Notes: generated from the sequence alone by a model not told the origin. Shown: positions 45,001 to 53,882, numbered from the stretch's first letter. The stretch: 64,000 nt of DNA from Xanthocytophaga agilis (GCF_030068605.1 NZ_JASJOU010000012.1:124001-188000), one strand, 5' to 3'. Numbers and translations are program-made.

Positions 45001-45706
45001 AACCTGGAATTTTGAAGAAGCAAGAACTTTGTTTGGAGAGCGTGAAGACGAACTTCGTACCCGGGTGAATGAATTAAAAGCTCGTCTGGATCGCCTGGGA
45101 CCTATCAATCCAATGGCACTAGAGGCGTATGAAGAAATCAAACAACGGTTTGACTTTATAAACGGACAGAAAAATGATCTGCTAAATGCGAAGAATTCCT
45201 TGCTGGCTACCATTTCGGAGATAGATACAGTTGCCAGAGAAACATTTATGACTGCATTTACAACTATTCGGGAGCATTTTATCCGTGTATTCCGTTCGTT
45301 GTTCTCAGATGAAGATACCTGTGACCTGAAACTGGTCGATCCGGAAAATCCATTGGATTCCAGCATTGATATCATTGCCAGACCAAAAGGCAAGCGTCCT
45401 TTGACAATCAATCAGCTTTCTGGTGGAGAGAAAACATTAACAGCTATCTCACTGTTGTTTGCTATCTACCTGTTAAAGCCTGCGCCGTTTTGTATCTTTG
45501 ATGAGGTAGATGCCCCACTGGATGATGCCAATATTGATAAGTTCAACAATATCATCCGTAGGTTTGCCAATGAATCACAGTTTATCATTGTGACACACAA
45601 TAAACGTACAATGGCATCCACTGATGTGGTTTATGGTATAACTCAAACAGAGGATGATACAGGGGTATCTAAAGTGGTTCCTGTAGATTTAAGGGCTTTG
45701 GCATAA
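42029..45706 (+). CDS. smc: chromosome segregation protein SMC
   Basis: A 1225-residue SMC ATPase that shapes and segregates the chromosome with ScpA/ScpB. The Walker A motif is GIVGPNGCGKSNVVDAIRW at the N-terminus. Long coiled coils (about residues 170-500 and 670-1000) surround a hinge (about 520-670, EGFPEAVQFLSKNPKW to SGGSVGLFEG). The C-terminal head has signature LSGGEKTLTAISLLF and Walker B FCIFDEVDAPLDDAN. A charged insertion rich in Glu and Pro near residue 950-990 (EEPLEEVVEQEAKEPQID) interrupts the second coil. Start ATG at 42029. Confidence 0.97.
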   Translation: MQLHQLEIKGFKSFADKVLINFDNGITGIVGPNGCGKSNVVDAIRWVLGEQKTKNLRSEKMENVIFNGTKRRKPLQMAEVSLTFNNTKNILPTEYSQVTISRRYYRVGESEYLLNGVPCRLKDINNLFMDTGIGPDSYAIIELKMVDEILNDKDNSRRGLFEEAAGISKFKVRKKETLKKLEDTDGDLERVEDLLHEITKNMKSLERQARQAEEYFQIKNKYKSYSVALAHQSVSRFQETLDKLKGQLDAESEKRIRVQAETAQKDAGIEKLKADLLNKEKLLASRQKALNEHVNLIRQHESEKKIKNERLKFLTDKAHSLRNQITEGQRQKTEAEEKITRLEAEKQGIERQANELIAQVAELKSEYEAQKVATAELQQQLTSKNAAFRQRQDELFSLTKSLDIKQVQISTIKQELEKTTSDNAAQTADLEAMATTLGEANMQLRQKMDELQQTQQEIESIQDQLDSLETENESIRQEQITAQRQLDAKQNEYNLTKSMVDSLEGFPEAVQFLSKNPKWDKKTPLVSDIIACPDQYRVALENYLEVVLNYYVVETSETAFSAIALLSEAGKGKANFFILEKLQNATYQKPDAIGLPDGAVSVLDIVEYDSRYQKLAEHLLGNVFIVPDLAIISNSTGNLIFLTESGKVINRSVSISGGSVGLFEGKRIGRAKNLEKLQDEIEKLRYTIDKIITRQSDQKIAREELLVRKNSIQRKVQSLQSEINDLNRQQITLKARQEQLTLMLQNQSLRREDFLNQLETLTEELAISRPQTEAKQAELREVERQIMDLNEELTSQNEQTSVKSNAYNTENIRLIQQQNRLNSMEQEIRFSEDTLRNSQFRLQNNQNELERTETDISTLTEAEEVGDEELVEMYKEKEAIEAGLNEAERDYYASRGEIDKTEKEVRDLTRQRELADSLTMELQGKRNETQLQITAIKDRLSVEFNVNLDAPEEPLEEVVEQEAKEPQIDENGNPVVSEEPKPAASKSKIGKTWNFEEARTLFGEREDELRTRVNELKARLDRLGPINPMALEAYEEIKQRFDFINGQKNDLLNAKNSLLATISEIDTVARETFMTAFTTIREHFIRVFRSLFSDEDTCDLKLVDPENPLDSSIDIIARPKGKRPLTINQLSGGEKTLTAISLLFAIYLLKPAPFCIFDEVDAPLDDANIDKFNNIIRRFANESQFIIVTHNKRTMASTDVVYGITQTEDDTGVSKVVPVDLRALA

Positions 45707-45752
45707 ATAAAGGTTTTATAGAAAAAGTACACAATACGTTTACCTTTGGTGA

Positions 45753-45796
45753 AAATGGTTAATAATAGATTGTTTTTTGTCTATTGTTAACCATTT
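45753..45796 (+). promoter_or_regulatory. 17-bp stem-loop directly before the start of the small exported gene
   Basis: AAATGGTTAATAATAGA (45753-45769) pairs with TCTATTGTTAACCATTT (45780-45796), one G-T pair, 10-base loop. It lies between a TACCTTTG box (45741-45748) and the ATG at 45807, so it could end smc transcripts, or fold in the leader of the next gene. Confidence 0.6.
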
Positions 45797-45806
45797 GTCT
45801 TTTATT

Positions 45807-46307
45807 ATGCGTAGAGTTATTTGTATTTTATTCGTGTTTCTTTGTTTTGCATACGTTGGTTTTGCTCAGGATTTCTCAAATCTGAAAAACTATTCGTTAT
45901 CTGCAAAAGAAGACTTTAAGAAAGCAGAGTCAGTAGTGCTTGAATGTAGTAAATATCTTGTAAGTCATCCCTTGAGTGAAACAGACCTTAATAGATTGTA
46001 TGCCGTCCAGTTCATTATGCGATGGATGGAAGGTACGCCTGATTTTAGTTTTTCACTGGATGAAACAGCGGTGAAACTATCAAAGAGTAATACGGCTCTG
46101 CTAGGAATATATTTGGGAGAAATGAGTCAGCTTGCCATTCAGAATCCGGAGATGAGTAAAGATGCAAAACAGATAAAACTGAATGCCATAACTTCTGTAC
46201 TGACTTACTGTGAAGACTCTTCCAATAGTGTAAAACTTGATAAAGAACTGAAGAAGCTTATTGACGCAAAAAATAAAGGAAAGTTGAAAGAGTATTTAAA
46301 AGTTTAG
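45807..46307 (+). CDS. small exported protein of unknown function
   Basis: A 166-residue protein with a signal peptide (RRVICILFVFLCFAYVGFAQD). The mature part is mostly helical, with the pattern KEDFKKAESVVLECSKYLVSHPL then LNRLYAVQFIMRWMEGTPDFSF, and a lysine-rich end (KKLIDAKNKGKLKEYLKV). No family recognised with certainty. The frame is open from 45777, but the signal peptide sets the start at the ATG 45807. A TACCTTTG box at 45741 gives it a promoter separate from smc. Confidence 0.75.
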   Translation: MRRVICILFVFLCFAYVGFAQDFSNLKNYSLSAKEDFKKAESVVLECSKYLVSHPLSETDLNRLYAVQFIMRWMEGTPDFSFSLDETAVKLSKSNTALLGIYLGEMSQLAIQNPEMSKDAKQIKLNAITSVLTYCEDSSNSVKLDKELKKLIDAKNKGKLKEYLKV

Positions 46308-46371
46308 TTAAGACAACAGAAGTCTCCTTTGAGGAGTTTTCTAAGCTATTTTCAATGATACATATACACCC

Positions 46372-46400
46372 ATCCCTCTTTCAGCCTATGTTAGAGGGAT
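46372..46400. terminator. stem-loop between converging genes
   Basis: ATCCCTCT/AGAGGGAT with a 13-base loop followed by TTGTTTTA; about 65 bases after the small exported gene. Confidence 0.65.
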
Positions 46401-46458
46401 TTGTTTTATAACACTATTTAGGAGAATGGGTATTTTGAACGCTTTACTTGAGACTTAT

Positions 46459-47175
46459 CTATAGGCCAACTCGTTCATCTACAGAAGAAAGAGAAGATGT
46501 AATGGTTATCCTGGAAAAATTTGTGCTATGGTGAGATGGAACAACAGCACCACTGTTTCGGGTAACGTAAACAAATGGAATGAAACGAGTTGTTGTTTCT
46601 GTCGGTTTGGGTAAAGATAGCGTTGTACGTTTCAGAGCCTTTTGTATTGTAGTTTCTTTCTGAAAATCGGCTTGCTTTATTTGTTTGACAAAGTATAGAG
46701 CTTTGAATAGTTCAAAGTCCATAAACTCATACTGCTCTTCCTGCTCAAGTCTCTTCCAGATATCATAGGCTGCCTTGGCACGGATACGCACCTGGTCACG
46801 TTTTAGTTCTTTGAGAATATATTTAGCTGCATTGTCTTTATCCTTTTTCTTTTCCAGCACAGCCAGATGATACTCATTGCGTTTGTATTGGGCATTGACC
46901 TCTTTATACTCTTTCTCTGCTTTTTTGAGTTGTTTGTCTCGTTCTTTGGAGGCAGGTTGAGCTTCCAGTTCCGCTTTTTGTTGAGTGGCATGAGCCAGTA
47001 GGGTAATGAGAAGAGTCTGGTTAGCAAGTGATTGCTCCTCATCTTTTTGAATGGCTTTGATACGTTTCAATAGATGGTGAAGCTGCTCATTTAAACGAGC
47101 TTCATGCGCCAATAGACGGTGGTATTCAGATTTATATTTGCGAATTGCAGTTTTGTTTGTATGATATTTTGGCAT
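46459..47175 (-). CDS. coiled-coil protein of unknown function
   Basis: A 238-residue, very basic protein. Residues 8-180 are an almost unbroken helical coil rich in Lys, Glu and Gln (for example EAQPASKERDKQLKKAEKEY); the last 50 residues are Ser/Thr-rich and look disordered. There is no signal peptide, membrane helix or recognised domain. The start ATG at 47175 follows a 230-base AT-rich region. Charge and coil suggest a nucleic-acid- or scaffold-binding role, but this is weak inference. Confidence 0.65.
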   Translation of the reverse strand: MPKYHTNKTAIRKYKSEYHRLLAHEARLNEQLHHLLKRIKAIQKDEEQSLANQTLLITLLAHATQQKAELEAQPASKERDKQLKKAEKEYKEVNAQYKRNEYHLAVLEKKKDKDNAAKYILKELKRDQVRIRAKAAYDIWKRLEQEEQYEFMDFELFKALYFVKQIKQADFQKETTIQKALKRTTLSLPKPTETTTRFIPFVYVTRNSGAVVPSHHSTNFSRITITSSLSSVDERVGL

Positions 47176-47421
47176 AAAATAGTTTCTCTGGTAATTAAGT
47201 TGTAGTGAATTATTGTGTTACAATATACATAAAAAATACGTGTGAATGAAGTGAGTGTGAAATAAAATATGTTAAGGAATGACAAGTTTACAATCAATAG
47301 AATATAGCTTTTGAGTGTGCATTAAAACGAGGATAGGACTTTGTTTTGAGCACTATATTTTATAATTAGAGTTAACTTTCATCAGATAGTATTAATCAAG
47401 CCATTGCTTATAACCTCATAC

Positions 47422-48996
47422 ATGATTCAATTCTTCTACGAACAGTCTGATAAGATTCTTCAACAAACCCTTACACATATTGGCTTAACCTTCCTAGCAT
47501 TACTGGTTGCATTAGTTATTGGGGTTCCTTTGGGTTGCTGGATTAGCCATAAACCTAGAGTAGCATCCATTGTGATAGGTTTTACTGGAATTTTACAAAC
47601 TGTACCCAGCATTGCTTTACTAGGTATTCTTATTCCTGTGTTAGGAATAGGAGTGAAGCCTGCTATTTTTGCTTTGTTTCTGTATGCCTTGCTTCCGATT
47701 GTACGAAATACGTATGTGGGTATCAGAGAAGTAGACGCCTCTGTTAGAGATGCTGCATTGGGACTGGGTATGAACCAATGGCAAATTCTAACCAAAGTTG
47801 AAATTCCCCTGGCAATGCCCGTAATCTTTGCAGGCATACGTACAGCAACAGTTATTAATGTAGGTGTAGCTACACTAGCTGCTTATGTAGCTGCAGGTGG
47901 ATTGGGTGAATTTATTTTTGGAGGCATTGCACTTAACAACTCAGCCATGATTATGGCAGGGGCGATTCCTGCAGCCTTATTGGCTGTTTTATTTGATGGC
48001 TTGCTGGGATGGTTGCAAAAACGCACAGATTACAAAACACATAAGTTTGCAAAGTCAGGTCTAAAAATAAGTAGCTGGATAGTGGTAGGCATAATACTTC
48101 TGTCTGCACTCTATATAATCCCTAAAACAAAACAAACCCGTTTACTAGCAGGCTTTGCTCATGAGTTTGCTGGACGTGATGATGGTTACCCGGGACTAAT
48201 AAAAACATATAGATTATCGATTAGTAATCTGCTGCTGGACCAGTCTCTCATGTATGAGGCTATTTTTCATGAGAACGTAGATGTAATCAGCGGGTACTCC
48301 ACAGACGGACGTATCAAAGCTTATCACTTGCGTGTGCTGGAAGATGACAAGCAGGCCTTTCCTCCTTATCAGGCTGCCTGGGTAGTAAGAAGACAAACGC
48401 TGGTAAAATATCCTCAGCTACAAGCTGTATTGAGGGTGTTTGCACATTCGATCAATGATTCTGTTATGACAGCTCTCAACTATGAGGTAGATTACCTGCA
48501 CAAATTACCTGCTGAGGTTGCCAAACAGTTTATACAGAAACAAAAACAATTTCATCTAGAAAAAAGTATAGGGCCCGAAGGAACTATCATTATTGGTTCC
48601 AAAGTTTTTTCAGAGCAATACATTCTGGCTGAACTCTTAAAGCAGTTAATCGAAGGCTACACAAATCTGGAGGTAGTTACCAAAACTGGTTTGGGAGGAA
48701 CTAAGATTTGTTTTGATGCACTGAAAGCCGGAGCCATCGATTTATATCCCGAATACACAGGAACAGGCTTACTCGTTATTTTACAACCAGAAAACCAGAA
48801 ACTGGATTCTCTTAAAGGAGATCCTACAAAAGTATATACATATGTTGCTCAGGAGTTTAAAAAGAGATATGAGTTGGAATGGCAAAAGCCTATTGGATTT
48901 AATAATGCCTATGCCTTAATGATGCGGGAAGCAGAAAGTAAAAAGCTACATATACAAACCATCTCTGAGTTACAAAGATACCTCATGTCTGGAAAA
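47422..48996 (+). CDS. compatible-solute ABC permease fused to a circularly permuted binding domain
   Basis: About 525 residues. The N-terminal 200 are a glycine betaine/choline-type permease (OpuAB/OpuCB family) with helices such as LTFLALLVALVIGVPLGCWI and EAA-loop region DASVRDAALGLGMNQWQIL. After a further helix comes the substrate-binding part, but in swapped order. First comes the half normally C-terminal (48139-48552: EFAGRDDGYPGLIKTY, GYSTDGRIKAY, VLEDDKQAFPPY, NYEVDYLHK). Then comes the normally N-terminal half (48586-48996: IIGSKVFSEQYILAELL, TKTGLGGTK, IDLYPEYTGTGL, GFNNAYALMMRE). The frame begins with TTG at 47404; ATG at 47422 is preferred. The ATPase subunit is not nearby. Confidence 0.85.
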
Positions 48997-49087
48997 TAAA
49001 TTATATGTACAAGTAATCGGCGACTATTGATTGATATTATAGTGGAATAGACTTTGACAGTTTCGAATTTTTGATAACCTATTTTTT

Positions 49088-49588
49088 ATGATTGCTTGTC
49101 TTGATGTTGACTACCGGGATGACCACGCTGCGGTAGCTTGCTTGCTCTTTACTTCTTGGACGGATGAAACGGAAGCCCAGCAGATTAGTAAGCGTATTGA
49201 TGATGTCGCACCTTATGTATCTGGTGAATTCTATAAACGTGAATTACCTTGTCTGCTTGCTGTACTTGAACCTATAGCTGAAACACTGACCACTGTTGTC
49301 ATTGACGGATACGTATATCTTGCTCCCGAAAAGAAAGGCTTAGGAGGATATCTGTTTCATGCATTGAATCAAGAGATTCCAGTTGTGGGAGTTGCCAAAA
49401 CCAGATTTCACGAAGCTCCTGCTGTTGCTGTACTACGAGGTGATAGTCAGAATCCCTTATTTGTCACATCCGCTGGACTGGATATACAACAGGCAGGTGA
49501 GTATATAAAACAGATGCACGGTGAATTTAGATTACCTACTTTACTTAAAAAAGTAGATCGGTTATGTCGGGATGCTGTTTTTGCGTAA
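49088..49588 (+). CDS. endonuclease V-family protein, short form
   Basis: A 166-residue member of the endonuclease V fold, which cuts next to deaminated bases such as inosine. Catalytic-type residues seen: Asp in CLDVDYRDD (residue 6), Glu in FYKRELPCLL (52), Asp in VVIDGYVYL (73), plus VVGVAKTRF (Lys104). The usual enzyme is 220-240 residues and reads DGHG where this reads DGYV. It lacks the N-terminal extension and starts almost at the first strand. It may be a diverged subgroup with other substrates. Start ATG at 49088; the deacylase gene follows after 36 bases. Confidence 0.75.
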   Translation: MIACLDVDYRDDHAAVACLLFTSWTDETEAQQISKRIDDVAPYVSGEFYKRELPCLLAVLEPIAETLTTVVIDGYVYLAPEKKGLGGYLFHALNQEIPVVGVAKTRFHEAPAVAVLRGDSQNPLFVTSAGLDIQQAGEYIKQMHGEFRLPTLLKKVDRLCRDAVFA

Positions 49589-49624
49589 TCTTGTGGCATC
49601 TAAGATTTTCTTTGATATAATTCC

Positions 49625-50560
49625 ATGTCTGACATCTACATTTACAATACACCTGTTCCTGTAGGGAAAGCTGTTTCTATTAAGATTCCTATTGCACGGC
49701 TGCCATCACATACATTGATTGAACTGCCCGTATATGTATTTCGTGGCAAGACAGATGGTCCTGGTTTGTTATTAACTGCTGGAATTCATGGTGATGAAAT
49801 TAATGGAATAGAGATAGTGAGGCGGCTTATCAATGAGAATTACCTCATGCCTGACATTGGAACTGTAATAGCCATCCCGTTGGTCAATGTATATGGATTT
49901 ATTTTCAATTCCCGTAATCTGCCAGATGGAAAAGATCTGAATCGTTGTTTTCCAGGATCTGCCAATGGGTCACTTGCTAATCGCATGGCGCACATTCTTA
50001 TGACAGAGATTTTACCTCATGTGCACCATGGGGTTGACTTTCATACAGGAGGTGATCGGATAGCTAACTTTCCTCAGATTCGTTGCAATCTGGATCATGT
50101 AAAGAACAAAGAGTTAGCGTCAGCTTTTGGAGCCCCCTTTATTGTCAATACTGAATTAATTGATAAATCATTTCGTAAAGAAGCCTTAAAAACAGGCAAA
50201 TCAATTCTGGTTTTTGAAGGTGGTGAATCACTGCGACTGGATGAGCATGCTATTGCCGAAGGAAAAGCAGGTGTAAGGAGAATCATGCACTATCTGAAAA
50301 TGCGAGACCAGGAAGAGAAAAAACAGATTCCAATTACTATTAAAAGTACTACCTGGATGAGGACCAAAGATTCCGGTATTTTTAATCCATTTGTCATTTC
50401 AGGCTCTAAAGTTGTAAAAAATCAGCCTTTGGCAACTATTACAGATCCATATGGTGAGTCTCAGGTAACAATTAAGAGTCCTTATGATGGATATATTATT
50501 GGCTTGAACAATATGCCAGTTGTAAACTCTGGTGATGCTCTTATTCATGTCGGAAAATAA
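49625..50560 (+). CDS. succinylglutamate desuccinylase/aspartoacylase-family metallo-deacylase
   Basis: A 311-residue M14-like zinc enzyme. Zinc ligands and neighbours: GIHGDEINGIEIVRRL (His and Glu), and a later His in HHGVDFHTGG; the Arg/Asn pair NSRNLPDGKDLNRCFPG binds the substrate carboxylate. The last 65 residues (TKDSGIFNPFVISGSKVVKN, TIKSPYDGYIIGLN) form a small barrel-like domain resembling biotinyl/lipoyl carriers, common in this subfamily. The substrate is an N-acyl amino acid or similar. Start ATG at 49625, probably in an operon with the endonuclease V-like gene. Confidence 0.88.
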   Translation: MSDIYIYNTPVPVGKAVSIKIPIARLPSHTLIELPVYVFRGKTDGPGLLLTAGIHGDEINGIEIVRRLINENYLMPDIGTVIAIPLVNVYGFIFNSRNLPDGKDLNRCFPGSANGSLANRMAHILMTEILPHVHHGVDFHTGGDRIANFPQIRCNLDHVKNKELASAFGAPFIVNTELIDKSFRKEALKTGKSILVFEGGESLRLDEHAIAEGKAGVRRIMHYLKMRDQEEKKQIPITIKSTTWMRTKDSGIFNPFVISGSKVVKNQPLATITDPYGESQVTIKSPYDGYIIGLNNMPVVNSGDALIHVGK

Positions 50561-51097
50561 ATCATTCTCAGATCTGCTTATGAAAAAGCTGGCTTCTTGT
50601 CTGATAGAGGTTGTCTCAACTGTTCGTAAAGAAGCTCAACGAGCAGTTTTTGTAGATAACTTTAATTAACTATGAATTGAAAAACAGGTGCAGATAGAAT
50701 ACAAAAGATGCCTTTGTAGCCCTTACAAAATGATTTATACAGCCTCTTAAATTCTTTTAAAATTTTTTCTGCCAATAAATCTTTTGCTTTGAGAGAGTTT
50801 CCTTCCTAAAAACCTATTATTTTTTCTTTCTTATATTATAATTGTCTAGGTTTGTTCTAAAATTGAATGAAAACTTAACTGATTCATACATTGTTTAATC
50901 TGTACAAACGCTTTAGCAATTATGCTATAATAGAGCGTTTTGTAGCTTTGCATAAAATTAAGCTATTTTAAGATAAAAGTGGATTAGTTATCAGTTGTTT
51001 ACCTTTTATTCAGAGATTCCATTTCAGGTAAAAGGGCATTTAAATAGATAAATATACATTCTAATATCATCTCTCAGAAAACTAGTGTTTTGTAATC
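50561..51097. other. 537-bp spacer before sucA
   Basis: No coding frame seen. It contains a degenerate copy of the dispersed repeat (TAGAGGTTGTCTCAA at 50605-50619) and, 120 bases later, ACAGCCTCTTA (50739-50749), the inverted form of a related core, like the two ends of a small lost element. A TAGCTTTG box at 50943-50950 may serve sucA. Confidence 0.45.
50943..50950 (+). promoter_or_regulatory. candidate -7 box of the sucAB operon
   Basis: TAGCTTTG matches TAnnTTTG, 148 bases before the sucA ATG. The -33 element is unclear. Confidence 0.4.
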
Positions 51098-53842
51098 ATG
51101 GATAAATATTCTTACATCGCCAATGCGCATGGTGCGTATATTGACGAACTCTATCGGGCATACAAAGAAAATCCTGACTCGGTAGATACCAGCTGGCAAA
51201 AATTCTTTGAAGGATTTGAGTTCTCTAATCAATATGGAGGGAACGGCAATGGAACCGCAGTTAATGGTACAACTAAGACAGGAACAGATGTAAATATACA
51301 GAAAGAGATTGCAGTTCGAAATCTGATTCATGGCTATCGTATGCGCGGGCACTTAAAATCAGATACCAATCCTGTTCGTCAGCGTCGGGATCGTAAGCCT
51401 ATGCTGGATCTGAAAGATTTTGGTTTGACGGATGCCGATCTGGATACCACATTTGAAGCCGCCAGAGAAGTATTAGGTGCACCAGCAACGTTACGGAAGC
51501 TGGTTGAATCCCTGAAAAAGATTTATGAAGGAAAGATTGGATTTGAGTTTATGTATATTCGTGAGCCTGAGGTTCTGGAATATTTCAAAGGGAAAGTAGA
51601 AAAAGAAGCGCTTGCGTTTACCTTATCTCTGGATGAGAAGAAACGTATTCTTACCAAGCTGAATGAGGCAGTTGTGTTCGAAAACTTCCTGCATACAAAA
51701 TATATTGGTCAGAAACGTTTTTCACTGGAAGGTGGAGAAACTACAATTCCTGCTTTGGATGCGATTATCAGTGAGACTGCGGAACAAGGCGTAAATGAGG
51801 TAATCATTGGGATGGCTCACCGGGGTCGTTTAAATATCCTGGCCAATATCATGGGTAAAACCTATGAAAATATCTTTAACGAATTTGAAGGCGCTTATAC
51901 ACCTGACCTGACTATGGGCGATGGTGATGTGAAATACCACATGGGATATGCCTCTCAGATCGAAACGCCAAAAGGAAAGAAAGTTCAGTTAAAACTAGCT
52001 CCTAATCCCTCTCACCTGGAAGCAGTTAACCCTGTAGTAGAAGGATATTCCCGTGCAAAAGCCGATGTTCTGTATCAGAGTGACTATGATAAGGTATTGC
52101 CTATATTAATTCACGGTGATGCTGCTGTGGCAGGACAGGGAATTGTGTATGAGGTAACTCAGATGTCTGCACTACCAGGGTATTATACAGGTGGAACTAT
52201 TCACTTTGTGATTAACAACCAGGTTGGTTTCACTACTGACTTTGAAGATGCACGTTCCAGCATCTATTGTACAGATGTAGCTAAAATTGTAGACGCACCT
52301 GTATTACATGTAAATGGTGATGATCCGGAAGCAGTAGTATTTTGTGCTAAGCTGGCTGCTGATTATCGTCAGCGCTTTAACCGGGATATCTTTATTGATA
52401 TGGTGTGTTATCGTCGTCATGGTCATAATGAATCTGACGAACCGAAATTTACACAACCAACTTTATATAACGTTATTTCCAAACATCCTAACCCACGTGA
52501 AATCTATAACAAACAGTTGATTACACGGGGTGATGTAGATGCAAAGCTTGCGGAGAAGATGGATGAAGAGTTCCGCAACATGCTACAGGATCGTTTAAAT
52601 ATGGTTAAGCAGAAGCCTCTGCCATATTACTATCAGAAAAATGAAGAAGCCTGGAATGCATTGCGCAGATCAGCTCAGGAGGATTTCGATAAGTCTCCGG
52701 AAACAGGTATAAGTCTGGATGTAATAGAAAAAGTTGGTCAGAAATTAGTAAATATTCCTGCAGATTTCCGTCCGTTAAAACAGATTGAGAAGTTGTTGAA
52801 AGAAAGAAAGGAAATGTTCTTTGAGAAAAAACAACTGAACTGGGCAGCTGCAGAACTATTGGCATATGGTTCTATTCTGGCAGAAGGAAAGATTGTTCGT
52901 TTAAGTGGACAGGATGTACAGCGTGGTACTTTCAGCCATCGTCATGCTGTGTTGCATGATGCTGAAACCAATCAGGCATATAACAACCTTGACTTTACAG
53001 CAGAAGGAAAAAATAAATTCATGATTTATAATTCCTTGTTGTCTGAATATGGTGTACTTGGTTTTGAATTTGGCTATGCTATGGCAAACCCCAATGCACT
53101 GGTTCTTTGGGAAGCCCAGTTTGGCGATTTTGCTAACGGTGCACAGGTAATGATTGATCAGTTCATTGCTCCATCTGAAACCAAGTGGCAACGTATGAAT
53201 GGGTTGGTAATGCTACTGCCACACGGCTACGAGGGACAGGGGCCAGAGCACTCAAATGCTCGTCCGGAACGCTTCCTGCAACTAGCTGCTGAAAATAATA
53301 TCGTAGTAGCAAACGTTACGCAACCAGCCAACTTCTTCCATTTATTGCGTCGTCAGCTGGCATGGGAGTTCCGCAAACCATTGATTGTAATGTCTCCAAA
53401 ATCAATGTTACGTCATCCATTGGCTGTATCACCGCTGGAAGAGTTTACAACTGGAAGCTTTAAAGAGGTAATTGCAGATACTCAGGCAGATCCTAAAAAA
53501 GTGAAGAAAGTTTTATTGTGTTCTGGTAAGCTGTATTATGAATTGTATGAGGCTCGTCAGGAACAAAAACGTGATGATATTGCTATCATAGCATTGGAGC
53601 AGTTGCATCCATTCCCAGCCAAGCAGGTACATAATTTGTTGATGCAGTACGACAAAAAAGCTAAAATCTGCTGGGTACAGGAAGAACCTGAGAACATGGG
53701 ATACTGGTCATATGTAATGCGTACATATAAATATGTGGCTATGGAAGTGATTGCTCGTAAAGCAAGTGCTTCGCCTGCTACAGGATACGCTAAAGTACAT
53801 GCTCAGGAACAAGCAGATATTATCAAAAGAGCTCTTTCATAA
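51098..53842 (+). CDS. sucA: 2-oxoglutarate dehydrogenase E1 component
   Basis: Thiamine-diphosphate enzyme that decarboxylates 2-oxoglutarate in the TCA cycle. The 914-residue protein starts with the typical SYIANAHGAYIDELYRAYKE, carries GMAHRGRLNILANIMGK, the substrate loop NPSHLEAVNPVVEG, the TPP segment HGDAAVAGQGIVYEVTQM and FVINNQVGFTT, and the end WVQEEPENMGYWSYV. All parts of a full E1o are present. It is followed 41 bases later by the E2 gene, forming an operon. Confidence 0.97.
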   Translation: MDKYSYIANAHGAYIDELYRAYKENPDSVDTSWQKFFEGFEFSNQYGGNGNGTAVNGTTKTGTDVNIQKEIAVRNLIHGYRMRGHLKSDTNPVRQRRDRKPMLDLKDFGLTDADLDTTFEAAREVLGAPATLRKLVESLKKIYEGKIGFEFMYIREPEVLEYFKGKVEKEALAFTLSLDEKKRILTKLNEAVVFENFLHTKYIGQKRFSLEGGETTIPALDAIISETAEQGVNEVIIGMAHRGRLNILANIMGKTYENIFNEFEGAYTPDLTMGDGDVKYHMGYASQIETPKGKKVQLKLAPNPSHLEAVNPVVEGYSRAKADVLYQSDYDKVLPILIHGDAAVAGQGIVYEVTQMSALPGYYTGGTIHFVINNQVGFTTDFEDARSSIYCTDVAKIVDAPVLHVNGDDPEAVVFCAKLAADYRQRFNRDIFIDMVCYRRHGHNESDEPKFTQPTLYNVISKHPNPREIYNKQLITRGDVDAKLAEKMDEEFRNMLQDRLNMVKQKPLPYYYQKNEEAWNALRRSAQEDFDKSPETGISLDVIEKVGQKLVNIPADFRPLKQIEKLLKERKEMFFEKKQLNWAAAELLAYGSILAEGKIVRLSGQDVQRGTFSHRHAVLHDAETNQAYNNLDFTAEGKNKFMIYNSLLSEYGVLGFEFGYAMANPNALVLWEAQFGDFANGAQVMIDQFIAPSETKWQRMNGLVMLLPHGYEGQGPEHSNARPERFLQLAAENNIVVANVTQPANFFHLLRRQLAWEFRKPLIVMSPKSMLRHPLAVSPLEEFTTGSFKEVIADTQADPKKVKKVLLCSGKLYYELYEARQEQKRDDIAIIALEQLHPFPAKQVHNLLMQYDKKAKICWVQEEPENMGYWSYVMRTYKYVAMEVIARKASASPATGYAKVHAQEQADIIKRALS

Positions 53843-53882
53843 CTATTTTTAAGAAACCTAATCATTCTATATTATATTCTTT

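Noticed and set aside
44701-45411. 236-residue open frame antisense to smc
   Set aside because: Shadow of the smc coding strand; composition is Ser/Arg/Phe-rich with no domain pattern, and smc motifs on the other strand are unmistakable.
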